64,000 bases of DNA, taken from positions 546,440,711 to 546,504,710 of the forward strand of contig NC_057861.1 of NCBI RefSeq assembly GCF_019393635.1. The letters run 5' to 3'. Position numbers and translations under genes: made by a program. Origin of the DNA: Dromiciops gliroides. Taxonomy: Eukaryota > Chordata > Mammalia > Microbiotheria > Microbiotheriidae. The notes under the pieces were generated by a model. That model saw only the letters and a program-made list of their open reading frames with translations, ran no database searches and was not told where the DNA came from. Shown in pieces: positions 45,287-57,790 of the stretch. The stretch's first letter is position 1. The number at the start of each line of letters is the position of its first letter.

Positions 45287-47031
45287 AAAGAAACATGGCT
45301 CCCTCATTTGGAGGTGAGAATAGGAAAGTGAAAAAAGGAACAAAAGCACAGGCTATATGATCTTGGGATACTGGCGCCAAAGTCAACTCTCATTTGATGC
45401 ACAGGCTAGATACTCTGAATACCCTCCCTGCACTCACACGTTTACAGCAGAGGACACTGACATATTTGTATCTGTTTAATGCCTCAATACATGTAGCAAA
45501 GCATTCTCCAAAAAAATACAAATGAAGGCTTTGGTTCTCTTTAGCCAGCAGTAGGTCATCTGGAGGAGACCAGATATTGTAAGATTTGAAGATGGAACTC
45601 TACCGTTTCAGTTTTCAGAACCCCTTCTCTTTAAGCCACACTGAAATATTAATATCAGAGTACTTTTAATTTTATCATTTCTCTGAGTTTCCAAATGGAA
45701 CTAATCACCTGACGTATCTCCTATATAAACCACTGTGGTCTCAGCGTGTAAATTTTCGTAAGGACAGCCAATTACTTCAGTTGCACAACAGCATTCTGTT
45801 CTTTCATCTTTAAGGCATGGATTTTATTTAACCTTTCCCCAGAACAAGAGAGTTTTGCTGTCACAATTTATGTAACATATGAACCTGACATTTAAAACTT
45901 GAAAATTCCTCTTGGCAAAAGCTAGTCCATTATTATGTTCTTTTATGCTGTTGTCATACCAGACAAGAAAAAAGAAAATCTCTCAAGAAAGTTATAGACA
46001 ATGTTGTCAAAATCCCAGAACTAGAGAATGCTAGTAGGTGCTTAGCAGTCCACTTCATAAATAAGTATATCTATTTAGAATATCCATTGGGAAACCCAAG
46101 GCTATTTTAGTAATACTAGAGGCAACTTTGGGCCTCTCCCAATGAATCTTGAAATAAAGCTGGTAAGGTTATTAGCTGTAAACAGAATGATTTAACCCCT
46201 TTCTTCTGAAGAATTAATCGGTATCAAGACTACAGAACTGCCACAGCATGAAGATAAAATAAGCAGTCAGAAAACTGGAACTCATCCAACTCATGCAGTC
46301 TTTTGCTCCTCCTTGGGAACTTCTCTGGCTACAAGACTTGTCAAGGCACTATTCCTCATCCAATCCAAACACAGCTGCATTAAGAAAGAAGTTTCTCTAA
46401 TTTTAAGTGTCTAGAAAACTGGACTCCTTCCCTATTAACTCTAACCTTAAAACCTCTATTGCCCCGAATCTGATGCTACAATATATTCTAAAAGTTCTAA
46501 GACTTGGATCTGTTTTGAAAGAAAGAATCCAATAACCTACATTTTTTACTCTTCCACGTTATTATCTAATGCTCTAAAGTCTGCTTCAGCTACACTTTCC
46601 AAAGTTTATATCGATTCTACCACAGTCTTTATCGGTACCAAAAAATTGTGTTTAGCACCATTACTCAACTCCTTTGTGAAAGACTAAAATGCCAATCTGA
46701 TAATGCCACAGTGCTGCTAGCTGTTTAAACAAGTTTCTCTTGATAAATTACAAAGCCTGGGAACATCTCCATAAACCACTAAGCTCAGAGATAGATGATA
46801 CAGTATTCTGGTCATCCACATCCATGAAGCATTTATGGAACAAGGGACATATAATACAGTTTCCCAGGAGTTATTTAAATAGAGGAAGTCCTTAGCTTAT
46901 AAAGGCGATACGAAGACATGAGTTCAAAAGCCATCTACTCTAAATATTTTCATACTCGACTTTCATGAGATTTACTAAGGTAGGTGGTAATGCATACATT
47001 CTGAGATGTTTACTGGTAAGAAAGGAAAACA

Positions 47032-47183
47032 GGGGGCGGCTAGATGGCGCAGTGGATAGAGCACCGGCCCTGGATTCAGGAGGACCTGAGTTCAAATCCG
47101 GCCTCAGACACTTAACACTTACTAGCTGTGTGACCCTGGGCAAGTCACTTAACCCCCATTGCCCCACAAAAAAAAAAAAAAGA
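47032..47183 (+). mobile_element. WSINE1-type SINE abutting a VPS35L splice donor
   Basis: The perfect 14-bp TSD AAGAAAGGAAAACA is at 47018-47031 and 47184-47197. The A tail faces the exon edge at 47207. It is antisense to VPS35L, so the transcript reads a U tract shortly after the donor. Confidence 0.96.
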
Positions 47184-47206
47184 AAGAAAGGAAAACACAT
47201 TGCTAC

Positions 47207-47372
47207 CTTTGTCTACATGGTAGAGATAAGTCTCTTGGCTCATTGCAGAGAGGAGATGTAAAACGTTGGTGTAGATACGAATTTTGTCATCACTATTGTC
47301 TTCCCAAGTGTAGTCCTGGATCACATTTAGTAAACCTCGAACAAGAAATAGGACTCCTTGTTCTGGATGATC
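47207..47372 (-). CDS. VPS35L: VPS35L coding exon
   Basis: A 166-nt exon (phase 0 in, phase 1 out) encoding [20 protein letters not shown], then [20 protein letters not shown] and [15 protein letters not shown]. The acceptor is GCCCTTTAG and the donor is AAAG|GTAGCA. A young SINE sits 23 nt beyond the donor (47032-47183), so the splice site and the repeat are almost touching. Confidence 0.96.
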
Positions 47373-47860
47373 CTAAAGGGCAACCACAGTTATAAATCAC
47401 ACAATGTGGGGGAAAATATTCACTAGCTCAGGCACCTTAGTTATAATTATAATGAAATGAAATTGTGAATTGTTTTACTTTTTAAAAAATCACACTAGTT
47501 AGCCAAGTTAAGTAATACAATATGAGTTCAAATTATTTAGCATTTTTAATCCTCCATTCTGTTTGAGTTAGACAAGTTTTCTAAGTCTGAGAAGCAAAAG
47601 AAAAAAAATCCAAAAAAACAAAAAACAGTGGGTGTCAATCTAATGGCTAAAATCCTAAGATTACATACACATTTTGTGGGTACATACAAGTTTGGGTTTT
47701 TTAAAAACCCACCAATTTCTACAAACCATAAGAAAGATGAATATTTTTGTATCACATGAAATCCCAGAAACCACCTACAATGGGTAAGAATCCAAGTCAC
47801 AAGTGTTATAACTAATGGGAGGTTTAAATACTGCATTTCCTTTAGGTTAAAAGAACTTTC

Positions 47861-48005
47861 GGGGGCAGCTAGATGGTGCAGTGGATAAAGCACCAGCCCT
47901 AAATTCAGGAGGACCTGAGTTAGGATCCAGCCTCAGACACTTGACACTTACTAGCTGTGTGACCCTGGGCAAGTCACTTAACCCTCATCCCCCCCCCCCC
48001 AAAAA
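47861..48005 (+). mobile_element. WSINE1-type SINE
   Basis: TSD AAAAGAACTTTC at 47849-47860 and 48006-48017; tail of C then A runs. Confidence 0.95.
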
Positions 48006-48337
48006 AAAAGAACTTTCAAAACATAAACATCAAACTACAAACAAATGCTTCCTTTAAGTGATTCTTTCAATTTGTTCAAAAAAGTAAGACTCCTCCTTCT
48101 TTGACCTGACACCAAATGAAGGAAGAGAAGTAGAAGGTAAAGAGGAAGGTAATAAGAGTTGACAACCCATTTAATGCTCTGTGGATACCAAAATTTAAAA
48201 TCCCATGTCAGACAATCTGGCTGGATATAGAATACAGAGAGTCAAGGATGAGGTGAAGGTATGGAAACGAGAGCAATCTGTTCTTCCTTAACCTTCAGGG
48301 GTGTTTTTAATATCAGTGGAAATGTCTAGAATACTTT

Positions 48338-48485
48338 TTTTTTTTTTTTGGCAGAGCAATGGGGCTTAAGTGACTTGCCCAAGGTCACACAGCTAGTAAG
48401 TGTCAAGTGTCTGAGGCCGGATTTGAACTCAGGAACTCCTGAATCCAGGGCCGGTGCTTTATCCACTGCGCCACCTAGCCACCCC
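48338..48485 (-). mobile_element. WSINE1-type SINE
   Basis: TSD T(A/G)GAATACTTT at 48327-48337 and 48486-48496. 48500-49856 beyond it holds no recognised repeat. Confidence 0.94.
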
Positions 48486-49856
48486 TGGAATACTTTCAAT
48501 CCTCTGGATAAAGCCATTAAAGTCGAGAAGTTACTGCTACACTTTGAGGGTGGGTAAAAAGGAGTCAGAAAGGAGAGAACATGCATGTTTTTACGAAGTC
48601 CGAAACTCTACAACATAAAGAAAAATTAAATATGTGGTAATCTGTCTTCCATTTAGTGAGTCAATCTAATTTGGCAACTCACTATCCCTTTCTTTATCAA
48701 CATTTGTTTCAAACTTTTATTTTGTTCCATCAAATAATTAAAACTAAATTTTACTTAAAGAACTACCTTGAAAACAGACAACAGACGGATACTTTAATTC
48801 TAAGAGTTATAATGGCCAAAGAAAAAAGTCCAACATATTGCCACAGAGGGTCAGTACTGTATATAACTTTGAAGTAAGCAAGCTTTGAATTACAAGAGCA
48901 GCAGCATTGGCACTTTTTAGGTTGTTGTGTAAGAATCAAACTTTTCACTGGGCAATCATGGATCAATGAATATAAAATTTTAATATATAATGTATTTTGA
49001 TGCTTCAAGGCTAACGACGGTCAAAAAAATTTCTAAGACCTTTAGTCTGTGATCTAGTCAGAAAGAGTCTCCATCTGGTTTCAAATAAATGAAAACAAAT
49101 GAGGCATAGCAAACCATTCTCAAAAGCCGCGATGTGAAAAGCAACACGTAATCTGAAACAATGAAAAGAGGAATATGGAAACAACTTGTTCTAAACCTAT
49201 TTATAACAAATGTTACCCGACTTTGTTTTCCTATCACTACCAGCTTATTTATCAACCATGTTTTAAAATGAGGCAAAGAACCTTGCACCCCCTTTTCTGT
49301 TTACACAGCTGGCTGAAAGGTGCTCCCATTGCTTCCATCAATACTAGTTTTCCTATGCTGCCTGCCATTACTAGATAAACTTCTCTAGTTGGTAAAGAGC
49401 ACAGCAGAGTTCTCAAAAGGAGGGCATGAGTTACTGGAAAACCACAGGGTAGTCAAGTATAGTGTTTAAGTATAAGAGTTTGAATGTTGCATCATTGCTT
49501 CCTTCTCACTTAGCCAATAAACTTACCATAAGAAAATCTCTAATGTGAGCTAAATACATTTAAATTATTTAATCAAGCAATAACAACTTCAAGGAACATC
49601 CTGCCTCATACTTAGGGCTGATTTTTCCTCCCATTTCACGAACAGACAATCAGGCTAAGAGAAGAGAATGAAAGTGGCTATCTCACTAAGGCATACATAA
49701 AAAACAGAAACAAAACCTTGAATAAGGCAAAAAAAGTTTACACAAAGTAAATTCATTTGAAATTATAAAATCTGACCATTAGAAGATTTAATTTTCTGAC
49801 ATCCTTAGGGCAAGAAGAAAAAAGCTGCTACTTATAATTATGCCACTGTTACATAC

Positions 49857-49996
49857 CGGAACTATTAATAAAGTAGAAAATAAATTGCAAAGAAATTCCA
49901 GAAGGAATGATTCAGATGGCCGCATCTTTCCATCTATATTGATCATCTTTGGAACTTCAGGAACAAGGCTTACTGCGGCTCTGAAAAAAGCATCCG
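49857..49996 (-). CDS. VPS35L: VPS35L coding exon
   Basis: A 140-nt exon (phase 1 in, phase 0 out). It completes an Ala codon and encodes [40 protein letters not shown] and TLLIVP. The acceptor is GCTATTGTAG and the donor is CCG|GTATGT. Solenoid helices with Leu/Phe spacing are visible. Changes from human are few and conservative. Confidence 0.96.
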
Positions 49997-50509
49997 CTAC
50001 AATAGCAAAGAAAAAAAGTCATGTATTAGCATTCTGCAAACTATAAAACATTATATTTATCAAATGGTTTGTGAACCATGTTGTGAGAAACAGTTGAATT
50101 CAAGGGGAAAAAAAGCAATGCAATGTTAGGTCCAACAGAAGCCCCAAGCCCCATTGAGGTGAATATACCAGACAGCTTCTATAGCACTTCAAAGACTTTA
50201 TCAAACAGGCTTTACATTCAGTGAGGTGGTCATTGCAGGTTTTTTAACAGTCGGTTCAGACCCTTACTATGCAATTTGCTTTGGAAGATTCCTATTTCAT
50301 TCAAGTATTTTTCTAAAGAAACACTGAGGACACAGAAGAAAGAGACAGTGTGGAATGATAAACAAAGCAATGTAACACCTGGTTTGGGATTCTGGCTCCA
50401 CTACTTAGAGATGAGGAATTTGGACTTGATTTCTAAGGTACCGTACAGCTCTAAAACAATTTTTCTGTGATCTATAGAACTAAAGACAAATTGGAATCTT
50501 CCTAGAAGA

Positions 50510-50680
50510 ATGTTTTGGGGCATGTAGTCTCTAGAGAATGGTCTGGGACACCAAGAAGTTAAGCGACTTGTTCATGGTGACAGAGCTAATATATGTGTCA
50601 TCTGAGTCCGAGTTGTCCCAAGCCCTTACTCCAAGGCCAAGTCTCCATCTGCTAGCCACACTAATCCCTCAGTTGGGCAT
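50510..50680 (-). repeat. MIR-like remnant
   Basis: GAAGTTAAGCGACTTGTTCA, GTGACAGAGCTAATATATGT and TGAGTCCGAGTTGTCCC lie in antisense MIR order. Confidence 0.55.
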
Positions 50681-51214
50681 ATTTTAGAAAAAGCTCCTCC
50701 GCCCCTACAATTTCTAAAGCACAAGCTCCAAGAACAAACTAATCAAAACACAGACCTGACAACTGACATTATAGAATATTTGACAAGATCAAAGGTTTTC
50801 ATGGTCCAAGTACAGTTCCATTCAGAAATGACTTCCAATGATGCAAAGAGAAACTGTACTTGTCTATAACATCATAAATTAAAACTGGAATTCTATCCAT
50901 TACCAGAAAGGCAACTTCAACAACAAACATTTAATTTCCTTAGAATAAAGTCTGTATTTAACAAGAAGAATATGTATACTAAAATCCACATTCTGAAGCA
51001 GGGCTTTCTTCCTTAAAGAAAAAAGAATATTCCTAAAAGATTTTTCTCACAGAATATTCTGAACGTTTACTAATAATGGGGCCATATTCTTACAAGCTCA
51101 CCTTCCACTCCTTATATCATATCAATCTAATCCCTTTATACCAAAAAGTTAGCTACTGATGGCTTATGGTGACCACCTTATGAAACCAACCACATGTTTT
51201 CACACCTAAGCCCA

Positions 51215-51520
51215 AGGCACTGTGTCAGATTCCATAAGGTATAAGACGAAGTACAAGGCCTGATCTCTGACTTTTAGGGGTTTACAAATTTACCTAGGGA
51301 AACAACACATATACAAGTAAGATGGAATGATTGTTCACATATATACAAAGTGCATTTGCATCTACTGATTTTATATGGAAATGGTTAGGCTGGGAGATGC
51401 CAATTCTGATAAAAACCTAACCCTCTTCATTTTTCAGATGAAAAAAGAGAAGCCCAGGGAAAATGAGAAATTTGCTAAAGGATATAAAACTAGCTAGTGC
51501 CGCAGCAAGGCTAAGAACTC
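51215..51520 (-). repeat. L2 3' end followed by MIR remnant
   Basis: 51215-51340 contains AAGGCACTGTGTCAGATTCC. 51425-51525 contains TTTTTCAGATGAAAAAAGAG and AAGGCTAAGAACTCAGG. Confidence 0.55.
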
Positions 51521-51774
51521 AGGCTACATTCTGAAAGATTATCCTTTGAGCTTCAAGAAGGTCCTTTTGAAACTACAGTGCCAGAACCACATTCATAGAA
51601 AGGCCAAAAGAGCAGAGACCCCTTTGCTCTATTTTTATAGCCTGAAAGTAATCCAAGAACAGAACTCCCAAAGGTGAAGGCATCATAAAAGGCAAGAATT
51701 CTTGTTCTAGTGAAACCCAATCATGAAACTAAGAGAAGGAACTGCTGATGAGCAAAAGGCATAGGAGTTCAACA

Positions 51775-52130
51775 GGATCACTCATAGATTTGGAGGACCT
51801 AAAGGACATGTAGCCCAACTGCTTCATTATTATTATTTTTTTTTTTTGCAGGCAATGGGGGTTAAGTGACTTGCCCAGGATCACACAGCTAGTAAGTGTC
51901 AAGTGTCTGAAGCCAGATTTGAACTCAGGTATTCCTGAATCCAGGGCTGGTGCTTTAACCACTGCGCCATCTAGCTGCCCCCTTCAACTGCTTCATTATA
52001 AAGAGAAAGCAAATGAGGCCCAATGGGGCTAAGAAGTTTGCCCAAGATCATCCCAGTAGTAAGGAACAGAGCTGGCAAACTCAAGTTCTTTAACCTCCAA
52101 ATCCAGCAAGCTTTCTGGCGCATCACAGCC
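51775..52130 (-). repeat. MIR-like SINE split by a younger SINE
   Basis: GATTTGGAGGACCTAAAGGA on the left. GGGGCTAAGAAGTTTGCCCA and CAGAGCTGGCAAACTCAAGT on the right. Confidence 0.65.
51831..51985 (-). mobile_element. WSINE1-type SINE nested in MIR
   Basis: TSD AACTGCTTCATTAT at 51817-51830 and 51986-51999. Confidence 0.95.
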
Positions 52131-52939
52131 AGTGCCTTTCAGCATATACACAACAAAGGACCAAAACCAAAAAGAAGTTAAGAACAGACTCATTTTTAAA
52201 AGTATTTCAGCTGGCTCCAAGCAAGATGCATGCAACAAAACAACTGATGTAGCAAGTCTTTTGTTCTTCCTAAAGACTTGAGCCTATGAGCCAGCTTTGT
52301 TCTAAATCCCAACAGGCTTATGCCACGGGTAACACCACTTTCTAACAAAGAAATGGAACTGCTGGTCTCATGCTCTGATCCTTAGTCAGCTTCCTGGGCT
52401 GGGCTAGCTTGGAGTTCATTTGTCACAATACTGCTCTGGTAAAAATCACAGGCTGATAAAGGAAGATGAGACAAGGGAATGAATTACCAATAGATTACTC
52501 TGCTTTAGGACTCCATGCAGCTGGAGCTTTTGGGGGGTTGACAATGAAGTATATTTATGTGACTTCATTTGTGTTTTGCTCTATATTCTCAGCAATTTAA
52601 TGCATTATTTATTTTGGCTTATAACCACTGTGAGAGGCTTTAAGTACAATAATATGCTTTTAAGGTTTAGTACCACAACACTGAAATACTAAAGTAAAAT
52701 CATCATATAAATTATTAAGTATGAATACAGTAAGATGTTATATGCCCAGTTACTCTTTAGTACATTTGGATAATTCTGTTCAAGTTAATGACAACACCTT
52801 GCATTGACTGCTACCATCCATTTTCAAATCCACTCTCTATTCTGGTCAGCCCTCATACTAAAAAAAGCTAACTGATGCATATCACAAACCAAAATTGCAT
52901 GGAGGTGAAACGTGAGAGTGTATTTTCAAGTCTATGCTT

Positions 52940-53135
52940 TAGACTAGGAGGCAGCACAAGTGCAGTGGAAGGAACACTGACTCTGAAGTCAGAGAATCAA
53001 AGTTACAATCCTGGTTTCTGCCACTTTGGGTGACTTCAGGCTGAATCTATGGGCCTCAGAGTCCTCTTCTGTAAATCAGGTGGATGGGATAACATTTGAG
53101 GTCTCAACAGCTCTGAATCCATGATCTTAGGTCTT
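52940..53135 (+). repeat. MIR-type SINE
   Basis: Head GAGGCAGCACAAGTGCAGTG, then CTCTGAAGTCAGAGAATCAA and the end AACAGCTCTGAATCCATGAT. Confidence 0.65.
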
Positions 53136-53150
53136 AAAAAGATATTTTTT

Positions 53151-53758
53151 TATGGCAAAAGAACTGGAAATTGAGGGGCTGCCCATCAACTGGGGAATGG
53201 CTAAACAAGTTGGGGTATATGAATGAAGTGGAATACTATTGTGCTGTAAGAAATGATAAGCAAGCAGATTTCAGAAAAATCTGAACTTACATGAACTGAT
53301 GCTGAACAAAGTGAGAACCAGGAGAACATTGTACATAGTAACAGCAACATTGGGCAATGATCAGCTGTTTTCAGCTGATCTTCTCAGCAACACAATGATC
53401 CAGGGCAATTCCAAAAGACTCAAGATGGAAAATGCTCTCCACGTTCAGAAAAAGAACTATGGAGTCTAAATACAGATTGAAGCAGACTATTTTAACTTTT
53501 TTTGTTGTTGTTGTTGTTTCTTCTTTCTTGAGCTTTTTTTTCCCCCTTTTGTTCTGATTCTTCTCTTACAACATGACTAATGTGGAAATATGTTTAAAAT
53601 GATTGCAATGTACAACCCATATCAGACTGTTTGCTGGCTTCGGGAAGGGGGAGGTGAGGGTGAGAGAAAATTTTGGAACTCAAAATCTTACAAAAGTGAA
53701 TGCTGAAAATAGGCTTTACATGTAATTGGAAACAAAATAAAGGTCTGGTAAAGAAAAA
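53151..53758 (+). mobile_element. L1 3' end
   Basis: CATCAACTGGGGAATGGCTA through TACATGTAATTGGAAACAAA. TSD AAAAAGATATTTTT on both sides (53137-53150 and about 53759-53772). Confidence 0.85.
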
Positions 53759-53885
53759 AAAAAGATATTTTTAAAAATCTTGTTTAAAAGAATCATGTAC
53801 TAGAGGGGAAAATATTTTCTTGGCCATATTTCCACATAAAAATAAATCTGAAATTTACCTTATCTTTTAAAAAAAAACAATAGCA

Positions 53886-54071
53886 GGGGCAGCTAGGTGG
53901 CGCAGTGGATAGAGCACTTGGCCTGGAGTCAGGAGTACCTGAGTTCAAATCCAGCCTCAGACACTTAACACTTACTAGCTGTGTGACCCTGGGAAAGTCA
54001 CTTAACCTCAATTGCCTCACTAAAAAAAAAAAAGAAAGAAAGAAAGAAAAGAAAAGACTAAACAAACAAAC
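53886..54071 (+). mobile_element. WSINE1-type SINE with extended A/G tail
   Basis: TSD AAACAATAGCA at 53875-53885 and 54072-54082. The tail has expanded into (GAAA)n and (CAAA)n. Confidence 0.95.
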
Positions 54072-54229
54072 AAACAATAGCACAGGGTGGAAGAAAGTTA
54101 ATTTTGGTAGACAAAATGTAATTTAGCAGATAAATAATCACAATTTTACTTTTGTGATCTTTATATTTTCAATACAAATACTATTTATTTGAAACAAAAA
54201 CTAGGATTTCTTATAACAATTGTTTATGT

Positions 54230-54765
54230 TTTTTAATTTTACTTTTTCCATTAAGAAAAATCTATTTTCAAAAAAAAAATTTTTTCTTAACTTAAAAAAA
54301 TTTTTTTTTTAAAAAGAAAGAAAAATCTATTTTCTCTCTCCCCCTCATTTTCCTTTTCTTTTTTGAAAAACAAAGATTCTTCTAACAAATATGCAGTCAA
54401 AACAAATTTTCAAGTTCAAAAAATGTCTCAATTTGTACCCTGAGTCTATCACCTCTCTATCAGGTGGGTAGCATGTTTCATCTTGAGTCCTCTGGAATCA
54501 TGGTCGGTCATTGCATTGATGATCAGAATTGTTAAGTGTTTCAAAATTGTTCATTTTTACAATATCGTTTTTATTGTATAAACTCTTTTCTTGGTTCTGC
54601 TCACTTCACTTCACATCAGTTTATACAAGTCTTCTCAGGTTTTTCTAAAGCTGTCCCTTGGGCATTTCTCACAGCAAAATAGTGTTCCATTACTCATACA
54701 CCATAACTGGTCCAACCATTCTGATTGTCAACCCATAGTTCAAGTTCTTTTTCGCCACTAAAAAT
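54230..54765 (-). repeat. L1 3' UTR fragment
   Basis: CTATCACCTCTCTATCAGGT, GGAATCATGGTCGGTCATTG, 'ttctgctcacttcacttcac' and TTCTCACAGCAAAATAGTGT. Confidence 0.8.
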
Positions 54766-54769
54766 GCCG

Positions 54770-55005
54770 AACAGCTAGAACTGATAAAGTGCTAGGTTTG
54801 CAAAGCATTTTGCATTGTGTTACCTCATTTAATCCTCATAATGTGAGTTCAGTGCCATTATCTTCTGTATTTTATAGGAAACTGAGCCTCTCAAAGCAAA
54901 ATGACTTGCCCAAGGTCACATAACTAGTAAGTGACTGAACCAAGTTTTGAACTCAGGTCTTATCAACTCCAAGTCCAGGGTTTCATCCCCTACAGTACAT
55001 AACTA
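54770..55005 (-). repeat. MAR1/MIR-type SINE
   Basis: TAGGTTTGCAAAGCATTTTG, TTACCTCATTTAATCCTCAT, GACTTGCCCAAGGTCACATA and GAACTCAGGTCTTATCAA. Confidence 0.8.
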
Positions 55006-55834
55006 CTGAAATAAATGGGGTTCTTTTAATTCATATTCAGTATATTCAGGCTAAAAAAGAGTTACTATCAATTTTATACATGGATTATCAGCTTTCAGAG
55101 AACTGAATATTATGCTTAACACAGCATCTTGTATGTTGTAGGTACTCAATAAACAACTAATTGACAAAGAATATACTTTTAGTAATAAATGACTTACAGT
55201 AATTTAATATTTCTTTAATGGTTTAAACAGTACTTGAGAAATTTCAAAGCCAGGTCATCAGTGAAATAGCCAATTATCATTGTACAATATCATAGAAGAT
55301 TTCTAGTTTCTTGAACTCATTCAACTATATTCTAGATAAACAAGAAATTATTGTTCTAAAGTCCATGGGATCTGTATATTTTCTAGAAAGAACCTGTCCA
55401 AAGACCCTCTAGCATCATTCTCATCTATAACACTAAGCTAGATGGTTCTGTTTTCATACAGATTTGGGACCATTTTTGTGTACTCTCAAGTTTCCAAAAT
55501 ATGAGATGATGGTTGGTTCTTTTTGATATATAACTATTAAATATTCTTAATTTATAGAATCACCAGACACGCAAAACCCAGTCTGTCTGAACCACCTTAC
55601 CCAGCCTGTCTGGGATAGATTATTTTATAAAGTCCTTACAGGAAAATATCTCAAACAGTGTAGATGTTTAGGGGGCCAAAGCTTCCCTTACGTACAAAAT
55701 GGATTTAAAACTCATAACTTATTTACTTCTCTTGGTCTTTTCTAAAACAAAGAACCCACAGATACATCACAGAGTTCTTTCAGAAACAAAACAAAATAAA
55801 ATTGCCTTAGCAGGAAAAAAATATATAAACCTAC

Positions 55835-55949
55835 CTTGGGAAAGGCACTGATTTGCCAAGGCAACCTGACCTGAATGCAGATAGAGATTAAGACGTGTGA
55901 AGATACCAGTCAAGGAAGGAATAGTAATGAAACAGAAGGCAACACAGGC
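55835..55949 (-). CDS. VPS35L: VPS35L coding exon
   Basis: A 115-nt exon (phase 0 in, phase 1 out) encoding [20 protein letters not shown] then [18 protein letters not shown]. The acceptor is TCTCTTTTTAG and the donor is CAAG|GTAGGT. It is a very conserved solenoid segment. Confidence 0.96.
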
Positions 55950-56450
55950 CTAAAAAGAGAAGGGAAAAAATTACTATTACACCTCAGGACACATCTTTGG
56001 TGTCAATGTGGTAACTTGATATTTCTACTTTTTAAAAGGATTTTTTCTTAGGTAAATGCTTTTAAATCCACCCTTACAAGTCTGAATTTAGGTCCCACTC
56101 ATAGCCCTGTAAAATACACATTTAGAAGATAAAGTTTCAAAGAGCTCCTCAAATCTGAATTTCCAAATGAAAAAGTGTTTCTTATCAGATACAAAAAAAA
56201 GACAATCTTTCGATCACCTTTAACATAATTGACATCAACTTTCTTACAGTTCTCCTTCAAGTATTACTGCTAGTAAAAAATTAAGGAAAATTTATTCATC
56301 TGTGAGTGATTTGAAAAATCAGTACTAAAACCACCCTACTACTTAACAAATGCATTATTATTCTTTTACTTTAATAGCTATTTACTAAGTCAAAACCTGA
56401 ATAAACCATTAGTATCCTGAGTCTACAAATCTTTTCTCTTCAGAATATAC

Positions 56451-56528
56451 CCGGACAAATGCAGCAGTCTTTCTGGAGTGATTTCCTTTCATTACTCTTC
56501 TTGTTTCCATTGTCAACTTGTTCACACT
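56451..56528 (-). CDS. VPS35L: VPS35L coding exon
   Basis: A 78-nt phase 0/0 exon encoding [20 protein letters not shown] then TAAFVR. The acceptor is AAACTCCAG and the donor is CGG|GTATAT. It lies 0.5 kb upstream (in gene sense) of the ACVAFCF exon and is too short for ORF detection. Confidence 0.95.
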
Positions 56529-57009
56529 CTGGAGTTTTTAGTAAATTAAAAAAAAAAAAGTTAATTGACAATGTGGCTCTCTAGCTTATCCAAATTAATT
56601 GTGAAACACAGCTTTTATAAGGAACTACAGACTACTTTCTAAAGTTCTATGCTCAACTTATAGAAATACAATTAATATGATGGACATCTGAATATTTTAA
56701 AAATACATTACTGAGTAGCATTAGGCTGTCAAAATAGTAAAAAATATGCATACAACTTTGACTTAATGAAAATCACCTATCAAAACAGATATTAATGAGA
56801 GTAATAAAACAAACAAAACTCATCAAATTGGCAATTCCTATGAAATGGTCACATCAACTATTATATCTAGAGTAAATGATGGGAATAGAAAATCAGATTT
56901 TCCTAGTCCTGCTGGCATGAATGTCAAGTAAAAGCTTAATGATCTCTACACTTTCTCCATGCTCAAATTAAAAAAGCTCAACAAACCCTGAGCTTAAGAG
57001 ATCTTCAAG

Positions 57010-57160
57010 GGGGCATCTAGGTGGCGCAGTGGATAGAGCACCAGCCCTGGAGTCAGGAGTACCTGAGTTCAAATTCAGCCTCAGACACTTAACACTAGCT
57101 GTGTGACCCTGGGCAAGTCACTTAACCCCAATTGCTTCACCAAAAGGGAAAAAAAAAAAA
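57010..57160 (+). mobile_element. WSINE1-type SINE, CORE deletion
   Basis: TSD AGATCTTCAAG at 56999-57009 and 57161-57171. The CORE lacks the CTTACT before AGCTGTGTGACC. Confidence 0.95.
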
Positions 57161-57609
57161 AGATCTTCAAGTCTGCCAGCATGACAGTTATTCAGCATTT
57201 AGTATGTACTAAAATTTAGTCACAACTCTTTTTTTTTATTTTGAACGTAGCAAGCACCAAATAAAATGAACATTTCCATGTATATTGTAGAACAGAAGGA
57301 GGGGATTGTGCATGAAATAGTCACAGTTCTTTTAAGAAACTTGATTTTCATTCTAATCACTGTTTCTTGAGTAGAGCAGCAGTAATTAAATTCTAAATAA
57401 ATTAAAACACAAAGCTATTTAAATCTACAAGGACTATTTCTTGTCAGATTTTTTAAAAAAAATTACAGTCTCCTTTTCAAACAGCTTGCTGGCACTAGAA
57501 TTTGATTTCTAAATTTTCTCACTTTGGGAGCCAAATCCACATTTATGGATTTGGCTAAGGGATTCTCAAGGATGTCTCAATTTCCTTGACTATTTTTATT
57601 TTCTATTTC

Positions 57610-57790
57610 TGCCATGAGTTCAAAAAGTAAGCCATATGAAATCAGGAAATGAGAGGCTATTCCAGTTTTGTTACTAACTAGCTATGTAACTCTTATTTTC
57701 TCAAGACCTCACTGTCTTCATCTCTAAGCTGTATAAAATGATGTAGCTACATGAGGTGAATCATTACTTCAGAATTCTTTTGACTTGAAG
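57610..57790 (+). repeat. MIR remnant
   Basis: GTTACTAACTAGCTATGTAA, CAAGACCTCACTGTCTTCAT and GTATAAAATGATGTAGC. Confidence 0.6.

Larger units (their letters stand above)
35646..47206 (-). other. VPS35L intron, 11.6 kb
   Basis: Dominated by the nested L2 stack at 36.1-40.8 kb and the L3/SINE group at 41-43 kb. 42980-43460, 43680-44210, 44345-44830 and 45310-47015 contain no recognised repeat or exon. Confidence 0.7.
49997..55834 (-). other. VPS35L intron, 5.8 kb
   Basis: Holds MIR, L1 and SINE copies listed separately. 50040-50500, 50690-51200, 52240-52930 and 55010-55830 show no recognised element. Confidence 0.65.
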
